From positions 19,096,001 to 19,160,000 of the forward strand of contig OX377202.1 of assembly GCA_947396885.1 (NCBI GenBank): a DNA stretch of 64,000 nt. The letters are read 5' to 3'. Source of the stretch: Heligmosomoides polygyrus polygyrus. Taxonomy: Eukaryota; Nematoda; Chromadorea; Rhabditida; Heligmosomidae. Positions 44,831-57,161 of the stretch are shown here, piece after piece. Below the pieces are notes generated by a model that saw only the letters and a program-made list of their open reading frames with translations, was not told the DNA's origin and made no database searches. A program made the position numbers and the translations under genes. The first letter of the stretch is position 1; the number at the start of each line of letters is the position of its first letter.

Positions 44831-47510
44831 ATATCCACTTAGGTTGTTTGTCAGATTGTTAGTAAATTGATGACGAAGTTCCGCTGCTTCTTCATCAGTT
44901 CCACGGGAGTATTTCGCGTTTCATTGAATGCCCATATTTATCGTACACTCCGTAGAAATCTCCAAGACACCCTCCTGTCCTAAGTGAGTATCCGACTAGT
45001 GGAAGTGCGGTACACTCCAAGAACACCCTTAGTTAGACGGTCATGCAATGCAGCAACAGCCCAGAGCAAATTCGCAGCTCAGTTATCTTCGCGCTTAAGA
45101 TGAGCTTAAAACCAACCTTCCCAGAGGACGGTGAAACATAAGGAGCGCATAGACGATCGAGATAATATGGAGTTTTCTTAATTTCGATTCCACATGATAC
45201 ACCACAGAAGGGTTGCATGGAAGAACGTGCGTCTTTCAAAATAGGAAGGCGATGTTCCAACATGTTGAGGAAGGCCTATCTAGGAGTGCCATACGAGTCG
45301 CTAATCCCTGCAACGCTGTTTTTTTTTTGGCGCTAACTTTAAACCTCTTAAATTCGACCTCGTAACCTCTACTTATAATCCGTTAGACAATGCACCGTTT
45401 CAGGTACATTTGACGTTGGCACAGAAGCTTTGAAGCATCGTCATCTCATCTCATCATCCTTGTCATAATATGCCCTCCATGCAAAAATCACTGCATTCCA
45501 TATTTAACAATGAGAGCTTGTTTTTGCTGAGACGTTGCGATTCCAAAAATTTCACATCGAAGAGAAAAATCAAATTAAGAACCCCTAGTGTCCGTTAAAC
45601 GTTACGTTCTCCCTTTACTATGTTTGTTTTTTGCAAAGCACACAAACAAGTGCGAAAGAAAAAAATAAAGTTAGATAACAAATCTAACCTAAGCGGTTTA
45701 GTCGCCTAACAATAGGGATATGGTATACCCCTTATGTATGAGTGTAGCGCAATCGGAGAAGGAGCCTATCGGATACTGCTAAGTTGATTGTTCGAATTTT
45801 CCGCGTAGGCCATCAGGTACTCCATTCCTCGAGGTTTGACTAACTGGTACCAGACTTGTCCGGTAAGTATACGATACAGAGACTTACACTCTATTTCCTT
45901 TGTTGTGTAGCGTGCTTATCTCGTAGCTGATCAGTAAAAATTGTTTTCGTAGAAACCTTCTTATTAGCCTAACGTTTCCATTCTTTTAGCTGTCAAATGT
46001 TGACATTTCGTCTCTTATCTCGTTCATTTAAAGGATTGTCTAGTATGAAAGAAGAACGAGTTGCCACTTCGTATGTCTTTTATTTTCACATTATTTTAGG
46101 TATTGTAGTTAAATCACTCATTATCGTTGTCGTTATCATTGTCGTTATTTGAGCGAAATAATAAACGTTTATTTACCCAAGTTTGAAGTCGTGAATGAAG
46201 GCGGTCAAGACCCGCGTGGCTACTTCCAAACGACATACGACACTGAAATGCATACGACACTGAAATAGCCGAATGCGCATTCAAATGGCTCATATTTTTT
46301 CGCAGTAGTAGAATGTGTGGCGCATTCCAAGCAGGGACTGATTATTGACGTCTTTCATCCTTTCTTTCCTTTACATGCCCTGTATATTTAGTCTTTCTGA
46401 TGATCTGATCAAATTATGAGTTGAAATTTAAGATGAACACCAGCGGCACAGGAAGAGTTGTGTCTCTGCTGGTAACCGTGTGTGTGGTGGAATTAAACAA
46501 AATCGTGCTACGTCTACACATCTAGCCTGGAAGCAATAAAATCCTGACTGTGAACGCTGCTAAAGTCTTAACGAATTTATAAATCCTATTAAGGACTGCA
46601 GCACTTTCACCCACTCTCTACGAGTTTCAGTTGCTATTGTAAACAAAAGTTCAAGGTAATTTCTGTAGTATCGTTCGTTGCTCTGTAGTTCAGTCTCATT
46701 TAATAACAGCACAAGCACGAACATATGAGAATTGTTCATGTGATTGCCCTTTCATTCGACGGAAACAAAGTTCTGCGGGACAATTAAATTATTTGCCGCA
46801 AGTCTACAGGTGTTAAAATTCCTACTTTTCCTAAGCCATTACTATTATAGAAAAAGTTGATAGTATTAAGAATATAGAACACATTGAGGAAGTTAAAGCA
46901 GCAGTGACTTGTGGTGGCAGTCAGATGAACAAGGTAGTGTTTTATCCTTATGCAAATCTACCAGCAACATACAACACCGTACATAAATCTCTGGGCGTTC
47001 TATTCGCGTGTTAACTGCGACACTCTTCTCCGCCTAACGCGGTCGGACACCCGCGTGTATGTGTGCTTGGCGCGTCCCACTTGAACTTTAAATTTTATCT
47101 TTGTACATGAAGTTGCTGTTCTGCATCGTACAACAAAGCCTGCATGCTCGTCTGTGAGTCGGTCCGTTCATCCGCGCACTATTATTAATCATATAGTGTT
47201 CTTTACATTTCGATCGATGCCATCGATTTGTGCTTGGCGTTAAAAGCACGAGACAAGAGGCACTATTTTTTCTTCAAAGTAAGCATTTTCTAGGTCAAAA
47301 TGAGCTCCCTCAACATTAAAGTAGAAAGCCTCAAAAAGGTTGGAATAATTTTTGTTCAAGGAAAACTTAGAAGGACTTTCTTTGAAGTTTTGATTAGTCT
47401 ACTCAATACGCAAACGCAATGTTTAAAATGTAAAAAAATTCTCATTTTTGAGAAAAATAATGGTCCAAAGTTTGTTTTGAACACCAAGAAACTGGTCATG
47501 CTTTAGTGGT
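44831..47510. other. No supported gene; repeats only
   Basis: Holds a family C SINE (about 45735-45880: GTGTAGCGCAATCGGAGAAGG and TGTTCGAATTTTCC), a family C tail near 46312 and a family D fragment at 47290-47500 (open 68-codon frame by chance). Confidence 0.45.
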
Positions 47511-49285
47511 AAAAAGAGCTTTACCATTGTCCTAGACACAACGGTTTTTATTCGATTGACAGCCTAATTTCTGCTTGCATGGAGTTTTACATCTGTAAAC
47601 GACAAAACGAAAAATTGTAAAAACACATCACTCACTTTATGCTTCACGTAAGCAACATTTACACTACCAAATAAAATCATAGAAAAATTGCGACGAGCTT
47701 TTCTGTTGCATGGCACTGCACTCTACTTCTTTTTTACCATAAATGCACTAGATAACTGCAGCTTTGTTGTTCTTTAAAACACATTTTAGTCTATTACAAC
47801 GGTATTTTGCTGCAATCAAAACTCTAGCGTCGAAGCCGAACTGCTAACCGGGAGGTAAAGGCTGTACGTAACATGTAGCAGTTTCAACCTTGATACCAGC
47901 CACTTGAGGCTTGAAGAAACTGAGTTGAATCAAGTTTTAATCTAATATTTTTTCTCGAAAAATAAAAGTTTTATAAAATTATAACACTCATTCGAGAGCG
48001 TGAGTTAAAAAATTTCAAAGGAAATTATTCTAAAATTTTCATTGATCAATAAATTAATCTAACCATCTTGTTTCGATTTCGCAGAGTTTCATTTCGATTT
48101 CAGAAGCATCAAGTTTCTTTAGAAGAGTGTCCGATTGGATGTGAGAATGGTGTATAAATACGGAAGCTGAGTTTTTAAAAAGTTTGAATGTAATAGAATT
48201 AAAACGGCCGTGGTAGAAGTTTAAAACAGGATGGTTCTAAACAAGATTTTTCACACTATCCAATTACTTAAGACGAAGTTAGCCAAGCGCGAAGCTATAG
48301 CGTTACAGAGGTGCACCTTCACCTTACAAAATGATGAAAACTGCTATTCAGAGCAAACCGACGTATTCAGTGGGTTAACTAGGAGAAAAGTGACCTGCAG
48401 CATCAGCATCAGGAACAGCGGATACGGCGGCGAAGGCCATCCCGATCTCAACGAGTTCGCCAGAACACTCTCCACTGGTATTGCCATAGCAACGCCGGTG
48501 TCAATTACTGGTTGAACTTCTCGGAACAAAGCTGAACGCGCGATGGACTCGCCAAACGCTATTCCGTTGCCGGAATCGAACTGTTGACTGGGAACACCAT
48601 CCACATACAATAAGACAAAGGACCATTAATTTTAAAGTGCGCTTTATGAACCTCTTTGTTGATATTTACAGAATTACTACGCCGTCAAATTTTGACTGCG
48701 CTGTCGTGCTGGGAATATAATTTAATAGGATTGCTAAGCGTTTGTTTGCTAAACATCTGTGAGCTCTGGTTGCTATTCGGCTCTTTTTTCGTGGTTTTAA
48801 AATAAAAATTAGGCATATGTCGCGAAATTGCACAGCATTGGGAAGGGAACGCGCCAGCCAATAGGGCCGCGTCAAATGTGGGTGTCCATTTCAGAGAGGG
48901 CATGCATGGTCGATACCCCGATCACCTGGGGTGGTTAGGGTCGGTGTTGTGCTTGGTTGTGATTGCCTGGCGGGTTGAATAAGACCTTTCCTTGTCAGTA
49001 CAAAACATGTTAAATAAAAAAATAAATGTTCAGATGTGGACCTGACCGACCGTGTATGATTTTATGGAAAAGAAGCAAGTCAAACGTTTTCTATCTCCAA
49101 TAAAGTGTTCGTGGACCAAGATTCAGATCCCTTTCTTTGGCTGACGGAATGCAATCGTAGAGGAAGCTCACTGACCAGGTAGCTCTGGCAAGCGTTGGCA
49201 AACCCTCTAGAAGCTTGTGCGAGCTCCAGATCGACGTCAGAGCAAGGGCATGGTCTCCAGATGTTCACTTAATGACATAGAAGAG
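47511..49285. other. No firm gene; one exon candidate
   Basis: A minus-strand frame at 48610-48396 (MYVDGVPSQQFDSGNGIAFG) ends in a CAG-GTCACT donor and has good codon use, but no partner exon was found; a B-box-like AGTTCGATTCCGGC overlaps it, so a SINE is as likely. Confidence 0.3.
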
Positions 49286-49289
49286 GCGT

Positions 49290-49490
49290 CCTAGAAGTAC
49301 AGCAAGACGTTCGTTTTCCGCCGAAAGTCTGCTGTTCAAGCGCTCCAGCGCAGCAGTCATTCGATGATCATAAGCTTTCTAGTGAACCTGTTCCGAACCT
49401 TTTCGCCTACTTGCTTCCGTGCTCTTCCTATATCTTTTCCGCAAAGGATTTAGAGAATCATAACCAACTATAGCTGAACACTGTCAAGCT
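49290..49490 (-). pseudogene. Possible CR1-like reverse transcriptase fragment
   Basis: Minus-strand residues KVRNRFTRKLMI match VQNSFTRKLMMR of the element at 60.5 kb, with matching DNA (TTCACTAGAAAGCTTATGAT against TTCACTAGAAAACTTATGAT). The sequence after it does not align well and contains stops. Confidence 0.3.
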
Positions 49491-50570
49491 GTGAGAAGAA
49501 ACATTAGTCTTGAGCTTTTGTTGGATGAAAAAACAGAACGATTAGAAGTTCTAGAAAATATAAAAGCCACTGAAGTATCGTGCAGGATTTTGATTCCCAC
49601 GTATTTTAAAAGCGCCGAAGGAAGCGAGAGTAGATGAGCGTGATGAACTTCTGGAATGAAGGTGGAGAATCCCTAAGCAGCAACGCGTCCCACGACCACC
49701 TCGTAGGCAACGAGATCGATGTTGTGCTCTGCTCACCTGCAGACGCAGAGATCGACTAACTGCTTTGCACGACATACCAGAGCAATCATGGCCACTAAAT
49801 GTTCTCCGCTAATGTGATCAGTGGGCGAGTGGATTGGATTTCCATTTATGGACACCAACACCACCTGCAGCACCTTTGACGAGAGGGAGGTCAATGAATT
49901 TACAGTGCGGTTTTTCCACCACAGAGTGTTGGCCCTTTTGTAGTGGAAAACTCCACTAGCTTGACTGACTTCGCTCGTAATAGGTATTGCGATGCATCAT
50001 GCGGAGCAATCCCAGTTGGGTGGGTGCAGAGATTTGAATAGACTCACCGAGGGTGTAACAGAACGAATCCTAGGTGCATCTAAAACCCAAAAAAGACGGT
50101 AGAAAACAAAAGTTTTAAAAAGGAAAAAAACAGCATTATTTACCAACAGGCGTCGGCAGGTAAGCCTGATTTGGATTAAATGGACTCACACACATCATCG
50201 AACGTGTGTCCTGCCACGCGGAGCCGGTCAGCGACGTGCGAATTTAGCGATTTTGGGTAATTTCGGCCATTTAGGCCCCTTCTTGGCAGTCGCGTCCGTT
50301 TTTTGTTTTAATAGTTTATGCTTAGAGAAAGAAGAGGAAAGAGAAAGGACGGAGGAGAGAGGAAGGCGAGAGCACCAATAAAAATGTCAGGGGTGAATTT
50401 GGAGTGACCCCACCATTGATAAGAAGGCAATCTTACCAGCTAGAGGGAAAAACGAACAGTGTTTTGTTCTGGGAGAACATTCCACGAAGAGGATGTCTTT
50501 TTAGATTCCTTATATGTTTATCTAATAAGCTGTATAATTTTTTCATCAATTCGCTGCACCCGTCAAACTA
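49491..50570. other. No supported gene
   Basis: A minus frame at about 49735-49615 (SWDALLLRDSPPSFQKF) is open without splice partners. Nothing else seen. Confidence 0.4.
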
Positions 50571-51426
50571 TTAGGGGGCCCAAAAGTAATGAGACAAATT
50601 GAAAAAATCTTTATCTCTTTATACCTCAATTACAACTCAACGATGCTGAGGAATGTATTTTCCATTAAGGGCAATGACCTTGCTGCCATCGCTCAGCCAA
50701 CTCTCTGATCCCATCCTTCCAGAACTGCTTGAGCCTGGTGTTGATCAACTGCTCGATATGGTTGTCAAGGACTGCTTGGGTTCTTGTGTCCCTTTCGACC
50801 AGGAAGCCCTGTAGGCTCAAGAAGTAGTGATAGTCGCATGGAGAGATGTCCGGCGAATACGGTGGGTGAGGCATGTGAACGTAGCCCAGCTGGCCAAGCT
50901 TATCCGTGGTTACTTGTTCCCGATGGGGTGCGGCGTTGTCGAAGAGGAGAACCTTCCTGAGGCGCTGCGACTGAATAAGAGCGAGTCACCGACCCATCTC
51001 TCCTATTTTGTTCACCATGGCCTTTGAATCCATCGTCGTGCTTTTGGTAAGCAGCTTCCACTATACCGGTCCCCAAAAGCTCTGAAGGTGCTTCTCGCCG
51101 TGAACATCTCCCCGAACGAAGGTCGGTAACGGGTTACCAGGCCTCATCCAGACTCGCTGCTTGGCAGGGTTAAGGCAGAATACGTACTTCTCATCTTGCG
51201 CGCTGCTCGGGCTTGGGAATTGGGCGAGATTTGCGCCACACAGATCTACTCGTCAGACTGGGGTTTTGGCATGCTTCTGGAAAGAGCGGAAGTGATAACT
51301 TCTTAGATGGGCTTCAGTAAGTAGCATACAAACATACAAATACGATAAGCACGAAATCAGACTCCAGCCACGAGATATATGGACACGGCATGGGGTGTCT
51401 CATTACTTTTGCCCCCCCCCCCCTAA
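50571..51426 (-). mobile_element. Mariner element, internally deleted
   Basis: Terminal inverted repeats TTAGGGGGCCCAAAAGTAAT (left) and ATTACTTTTG-C(n)-TAA (right) are each bordered by TA (50569-50570, 51427-51428). The 856-bp body is shorter than the usual 1.3 kb. On the minus strand LLFDNAAPHREQVTTDKLGQ, then YVHMPHPPYSPDISPCDYHY shows the second and third catalytic aspartates exactly 34 residues apart (DD34D). The C-terminus ends in ELAERWQQG. The region for the first aspartate is missing or broken, so it is non-autonomous. The TIRs differ from those of the copy at 57.2 kb, so it is a different mariner lineage. Confidence 0.85.
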
Positions 51427-51428
51427 TA

Positions 51429-52190
51429 GGATAGCGCCTATCTTAAAAAGCTGCTCACAACATATGAGGGCTTTTGCCAAGTCAGAAGTGAACCACTACA
51501 ATACATACCGGTCTCGTCTTTTGGGTTTTGATCAGAGTGAACGCAGAAAACCAGCTTTTCCATAATTCTCTTTAAAGTGGCCCACTCAAAAAGTAAATTG
51601 TACCATTAGAATCCAATGTGGGTGATTTATCCAATGGTGTAGATACCATCCTGTGGTTTTAGAAAGATATGTTTTGGTGATCTAGAAAACCTGATGCGCC
51701 GACTCTTCTCCTATCGCTCGAGATAAATGCACCGACAAACTCCAGGTTTTGTAGGACTCAAAACTATTTTTTTCATAAACCAATGTATGATTTCTACATC
51801 ATTGGATAGGTCGCTCACATTGAATTTGGAGGGTAACATTTGTTTGTTTTTTGCGCCTATTCCACCCAAAAACAAAAGACAGGAGCGTTATTGTATGAGA
51901 CTACTGTTTCGTCGTGATGTAATGCATGAATAAATTGCGTTCTAAATTGTGTCCATCTTGGTGCATTGTAACCATTTTTATGCGACAGGGTTTTTATTAC
52001 AGTAATTATGACGCACTCAGTAGCATAACGACGCTGTTTGAAGGTGGCTAGTCTCCAGAGAAGGAGGGTATTTCAGGGCTCATAGCTTGCTGATGCTCTT
52101 TGTGCTTAAGCATTATCCTCTATCCGTCCATTGACAATAGGCAGTTGAACCACTTATAAGTAATCCTCTGCAGACGACACTTGGCCGTAC
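51429..52190. other. No supported gene
   Basis: Nothing recognised. Confidence 0.5.
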
Positions 52191-52193
52191 GCT

Positions 52194-52541
52194 GTGGGGA
52201 CAGAGAGGCACAGAACACAGTCTGCCTCCGTTCTGGGTGCCTGGGTGAAGAATTCTAAGTGTGGAGCAGCATGTAAGTCACAAAAGCTGGCAGCCATCGA
52301 AATGTTCTTGAAGAGCCATCAATCATCGTTAAGCCTTCATTCTGGCCAAAGTTTCAACGACTTCCCGTTGTCCTTCGAAAAGATCGAATTTTCGAATGAC
52401 CAAATACATTCGGTTTTTGAAAACATGGAATTTGGAATAGGTGAATATTATTCGGCTTTTGAAAATATCGGATTCCAGTCGGTGACGGGTCTCGTCCAGC
52501 GAGTGTTTGCGAAGTCTGCATTACGTGGTCGACGCACCTAA
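52194..52541 (+). other. Orphan ORF, 115 codons
   Basis: Starts MGTERHRTQSASVLGAW and contains a repeated FEKIEF / FENMEF / FENIGF motif, arising from a repeated GAAAA(C/T)AT(G/C)GAATTT-like DNA unit (about 52375-52475). No family recognised and no flanking splice sites. It may be repeat-derived. Confidence 0.25.
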
Positions 52542-52726
52542 TTTTCGACGACTTCGCCAATGCGGCACCGCCTTTGATCATCGAACGTCAACGAAACCCG
52601 GAACTCTGGAGGTCTTCACTCCGGTGAATCATGTCACTGCAAGCATCGTCCTCTCGATTCCACGCTGCGCGGAGCTGGTCGCGTGTTCATCCTCTAGCCC
52701 AGGTGTCTAACTAGGGAAGGGTTTCG

Positions 52727-52896
52727 AACTCTCACGGAAGTTCAAGTTGAGACCTGGATCATTAGAAAGTGCTCGAAATGCTGATTACGAATATAGGTAT
52801 CAAAATTGCAAAATGAAACTGCTGAGCGAGTTATGGCCTGCCGAAATCGGGGGCCTCACCACAGGCTGGCTGTACGACGCACCGGGCACGAAAGTG
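52727..52896 (+). repeat. Dispersed repeat R, copy 1
   Basis: Conserved over about 170 bp with the inverted copy at 54998-55178, including GAGCGAGTTATGGCCTGCCG. Both copies keep a frame open (ending SELWPAEIGGLTTGW), which suggests origin from coding DNA, but both occur inside repeat mosaics. Confidence 0.7.
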
Positions 52897-53525
52897 GTGA
52901 GTCATCGGGGCTCCATAAGAAGGACATGCCAGCTGCGGCAGTGGCGCAGGGGTAGTGCTCACGCTCGTCGTGTGCGACGTTGTTGGTACGGTTCCCGTTG
53001 CTCCCGTGTTTTATTTTTGAAATGACCTTTTGTCCTGAATTACGAGACGTGTCCGATTAAATAGCCAGGAAAACTACCATACACGTTTGTAAAAATGCTT
53101 TAGGGCAAAAAATTGCTATGGTGACATTTTTATTCACTATTTTGCACAAATAGAGTATATAGATGATGAGGAAGAAGAAAATGTCGTTGATCTACTGCTT
53201 TTTCTTCACTCGTTCTCTTCACCAGCAAAGGTGGTGTCCATTCTTCTCGCTGAATTTGGGGGGCCAGAGTAAATAAAAATGTCACCATAGCAGTTTTTTG
53301 CCATAAAGCATTTTTACAAACGTGTATGGTAGTTTTCCCTGCTATTTAATCAGACACGTGTCATAATTCAGAACAAAATGTAACTTCGAAGACGAATTAT
53401 GATTTGCAAGAAATGCCGCAGTAACGGGAACCGAACCAACGACGTCGCGTCCGACGAGCGTGAGCAGTACCCTTGCGCCGGCGCCGCAGCTGGCATGTCC
53501 TTCTTACGGAGCCTTGATGACTCAC
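52897..53525. mobile_element. Large foldback element with tRNA-like arms
   Basis: Arms of about 236 bp (52897-53132) and 256 bp (53270-53525) are inverted copies (about 85% by eye), separated by about 135 bp. Each arm holds an A-box-like GGCGCAGGGGTAGTGCTCAC and a B-box-like GGTTCGGTTCCCG, so two tRNA-like SINE heads face each other, joined by a shared 3' body (TACCATACACGTTTGTAAAA). Confidence 0.7.
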
Positions 53526-53529
53526 CACC

Positions 53530-53725
53530 AGCGATGTGCGGAAATTTTGCTGGGAAAAGCGGAAGACGAAAGACGGAACGGAAACTTAAAAATAGCCGGA
53601 TACCGGAATACGAAACGCGGAAGCGGAAATGACACATGTTCGCCATTTTTCCAAAAGTGCATCTGAAACGGCATCAGAAGCGGCTTCTATTGCACTTTTT
53701 CCTGCTCAGAACTTAGCCAGCAGCA
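53530..53725 (-). repeat. TTCCG-rich dispersed module, copy 3
   Basis: On the minus strand it reads GCATCAGAAG-complement then TTCCGTTTTCGC-type units, as at 10790. It directly abuts the foldback element. Confidence 0.5.
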
Positions 53726-54820
53726 GAATCTCCACAGTTTTATGCTCGTACCCATCATAACATAACAAAACGAAGCAAGAATTCATAGTATTGCTATGAT
53801 AACCTTTTGGCTACGGCTAGAGCAATAAACGAAAACAAATTCAGGATCTTATCTTATTATTTCTCACCATTTCAGCATGCGGCCTTTCCGTATCTAGTTC
53901 CTGCAACGGGTTTTTCGCTGACTTCTTTGATGCTGGTATTTTTTGAACGGTAGACTTAACCGAATTAACCACTTGAAGTTACTTACAGACCCGCATAAAA
54001 AAACGACCCGGGTAAAGTCTAAAACTGGAGTAGCCAACTAGATCATTTCCCGACCAGGGAAGAGATCCCTTTCAACCTGTGAGAGGGATTTTAGAAACCT
54101 GTGTCATCATAGACGGGATCGTTTGATCACTGCACAGATATTTGCATACTCAACATTAGCAGTTACATTGTAATCCCTAAAACCAGTACTCACAATCAGA
54201 ATTCATTCTGGGATCTAAGATGATAACTGGATGACTGATTAGTCATGGTGGGTCCACATTTCCACAGCAACATTAAGTCTGTGCCAGCCTAGAAATCCTA
54301 CGCCCAAGGTGACACAGCTGGAGAGTTCCTAGACGGTTCTCGAAGCAATAGTTTTGTGTCAGAATTCATAAGCCACCACAGTCAGTCAAAATAACAGCTC
54401 ATGGTAGATATTCATGATGCCTCATTAAAAATATGGATCGCATAACTCCATATGGATGAATATCACACCTAACGAAATTAAAAGTTGAAATTTGCACCTT
54501 TGACCAGGAACACTGATGTAAGCAGACAACCGCATGCCACTATCTTCACCGAACCCTTTGTTTCATGATACTACGCTATATGCTTATAAAGTTTTTGTAG
54601 CTATTTGTAACCAATGGATCAAGAATTTTATGACCATTCAAATGATGAGTACATTTTCTTAGCGTACAGTGCATACACAGCCTTTGTGGCACATTAATTT
54701 TGCCCTGCACCCAACCGTTGCTTTTTGAGTCCTGTTTTTGGTAGTCTAACCAACTTCAAGAATATTAATACTAGAGTTGTCAAACAGTATTTCTCTCACA
54801 ACTATATGAAGGAGGACTCT
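53726..54820. other. No supported gene
   Basis: Nothing recognised. Confidence 0.5.
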
Positions 54821-54824
54821 TTTT

Positions 54825-54995
54825 AATTGATATGCTGATTGTGTTCAATAGAAAACTAATGTGGAACAGTGGCCATTTCCGTTTTCGCCTTCCGGCCCAA
54901 AATCGGGCGGAACACGGAACGGAACGGAAGAGCCAAAAATGGTCGGAAACCGGAATTCGGAACACGGAAGCGGAAATTCCTCACACCCCTGCTCA
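54825..54995 (+). repeat. TTCCG-rich dispersed module, copy 4
   Basis: TTTCCGTTTTCGCCTTCCGG and CGGAACGGAA units with the flank GTGTTCAATAGAAAACTA, the complement-type flank seen at 9440. It abuts repeat R. Confidence 0.5.
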
Positions 54996-54997
54996 CC

Positions 54998-55178
54998 ACT
55001 CTCGCTCCCGGTGCGTCGCACAGCCAACCTGTGGTGAGGCCCCCGATTTCGGCAGGCCATAACTCGCTCAGGACTTTCATTTTGCAATTTTGACACCCAT
55101 ATTCGTAATCTGCATTCCGAGCTCTTTCTAATGATCCTGGTCTCAACTGGAAGTTGTATGGGAGGTCGAAACCCTTCC
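54998..55178 (-). repeat. Dispersed repeat R, copy 2 (inverted)
   Basis: Reverse copy of 52727-52896, about 90% identical by eye, but joined to a different neighbour. Confidence 0.7.
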
Positions 55179-56303
55179 GTAATAAGGCGCATCTTAGCGC
55201 AGGAAGAACAGTGGAGTCGAATATGTGAGCACGGAACCGGACGTTCTTCGTCTTCTTTACGTCTTCTTCAATGCTTTTGAATGCTCCTCAAGCCGCTCGT
55301 TTCCTCCTGCTCAGCACTAAGCACTAACACACGAACATACACATAAGCAAAAATTAGCTGTCTTGCAATATAAAAATAGATCGCAATAACAAAATTTTGC
55401 AAGAAAAAAAAACTAGTACGAAAGCTGCGTGAGTAGCATGAAGTTTATGCAGCATGGAGGTAATTTTTCGTTTCTCCATCGTTGTAAAGAAATCTGACAG
55501 CTTGATTGGAACAACAACAACAACACCAAAGCCAAAACAAGCAGTGGTTCTTGAATGGGCGTCGAATTGAAAGCTCGGGCTAATTGCACAACGCAGCACA
55601 GTGGCTCAGCACCCGGCTCGCCGATGAATTTACTAGTTACGGAATTAGGTAAAATTGAAACATGCTAGAGCGTTTTGCTGTTTGCATCAAGGCTATCAGC
55701 TTCCATGCAGATCTAAGAGTGACAATTTCAGCGCACGCGCTTGCAATTAGAGCGAGAACTCATCTAGCTGAAAAGGGATAATAATTGCAGAGGAAAGAAG
55801 CTCGCTTGTTAAGAGGACGGAAAATATAGCGTGATAACGCACTGCTCTCGACAATGGCTATTTAGACATAAAATAACTTTAACCTAGTCTAACTCGTCTA
55901 ACATGGATTGTGAAATGTTTTCAGTTTTATTTCCAAAAATGTCCTGTTTCAGATTAAAAAACGTTCAGTTCAAAACGAAAGTATCAGATTTAAAATAAAA
56001 TGTGACATGTTTAAAGTCAATATGGAACAGATACTGGTAAAGCTTGCCATAAAGCTGCTGAACAACAAGAAGACGAAGATGACATCGTCCTAGCCTAGCC
56101 TTTGAAGTAATGACGTCACCTGGACAAAACAACCTTAAATTACTTCTAAATGGCGCTGGGTAGGCTGCAGAACCAGCGTGGTAAATCCTAATCGCAATCG
56201 AGGCTTCCGCACCTGCATGGTGCCGTCCAGATTTGCCCGCCGTAATTCCATCGATTCTGCGGATGAAACCAACACCATTATCCACGGTTCGCCACAGAGT
56301 CAT
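55179..56303. other. No supported gene
   Basis: Nothing recognised. Confidence 0.5.
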
Positions 56304-56437
56304 GGAGCTAGATTCAACCGCTTACCGGAATTTAACGGTGGAACTACCGCCAAACCCCTGATATGACAGTCATCTGCCTCAGATTTGGCGGTATATTCAC
56401 CGTTAGAGTGCGGTAAGCGGTTGATGAATCCGGCCCA
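56304..56437. mobile_element. Foldback MITE, second type
   Basis: Arms GATTCAACCGCTTACCGGAA and, reversed, GATTCATCAACCGCTTACCG pair over about 55 bp, including TACCGCCAAA / TTTGGCGGTA near the centre. CAT on both sides may be the target duplication. The family differs from the GGCC-type MITEs. Confidence 0.65.
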
Positions 56438-56439
56438 TG

Positions 56440-57161
56440 GAGGTTCACTCGAGCTGCCTGACAGATGTTGGTTATTGCCTGGGCAGTGCTCGGCTATCTG
56501 AAGATCCCGAGGTAGACATCAAGCCTTCATAGAATTTTTGAACCGTGTCATTTCAGTGAAGCACATGTATTTTGAAGGTTTGTTTAGGCCACATGTCGCT
56601 TCTGTTCATTTGTTGTAAAGTCATACAATGGTGCGCTTTTGACTTTTGGGTTTCATCGGTATGACTTAACCTTCAAAATGGACATCTTCCACGTACTTGA
56701 ATGTGCCGTTCATAATGAGGTCAGGCATCAAACTTTCTCAAATGAAGGCTAGAGATCTCGATGCTACAGAACTTCTTTTGGATATCGAGTTTTCGAGCCG
56801 CGGACTGATTAGAGCCTTGCTTATGTAATTAACTACAACCAATAAAGTTTGCTTTTTGGCACGCCCACGCACCGGCCAACATAATCGCTTTGCTCTCACC
56901 ATGAAGTCTAAATTCCTCACAAAAATCTATAAAACCGATCAATAGCTGTCAGTACATAGATGCTAATTACCCGCAATGATGACTGTTCACCGACAACATA
57001 CTCAGAAAGTTTCCGCCTCAAACGGTCAATAATCGATAAGATCGATCGATTATAAAGTTACCCAATCGGTAATGCTTACATGACATCTTAAATGGTAAAA
57101 ATATCAACGTGAACCGATCATGATTGACATGACTTGAAGCCCGACAACATACTAACATATA
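56440..57161. other. No supported gene; ATCGAT-rich repeat
   Basis: A diverged copy of the TCGATCGAT-rich repeat seen at 58.5-58.9 kb occupies about 56935-57125. Confidence 0.4.

Noticed and set aside
49290..49490. bZIP-like peptide on the minus strand (basic RKRYRK followed by a leucine-spaced helix AALERLNSRLSAENERLAVL)
   Set aside because: An in-frame stop splits the basic region from the zipper, and a neighbouring frame matches the FTRKLM segment of the CR1-like reverse transcriptase at 60.5 kb at DNA level, so a retroelement fragment explains it better.
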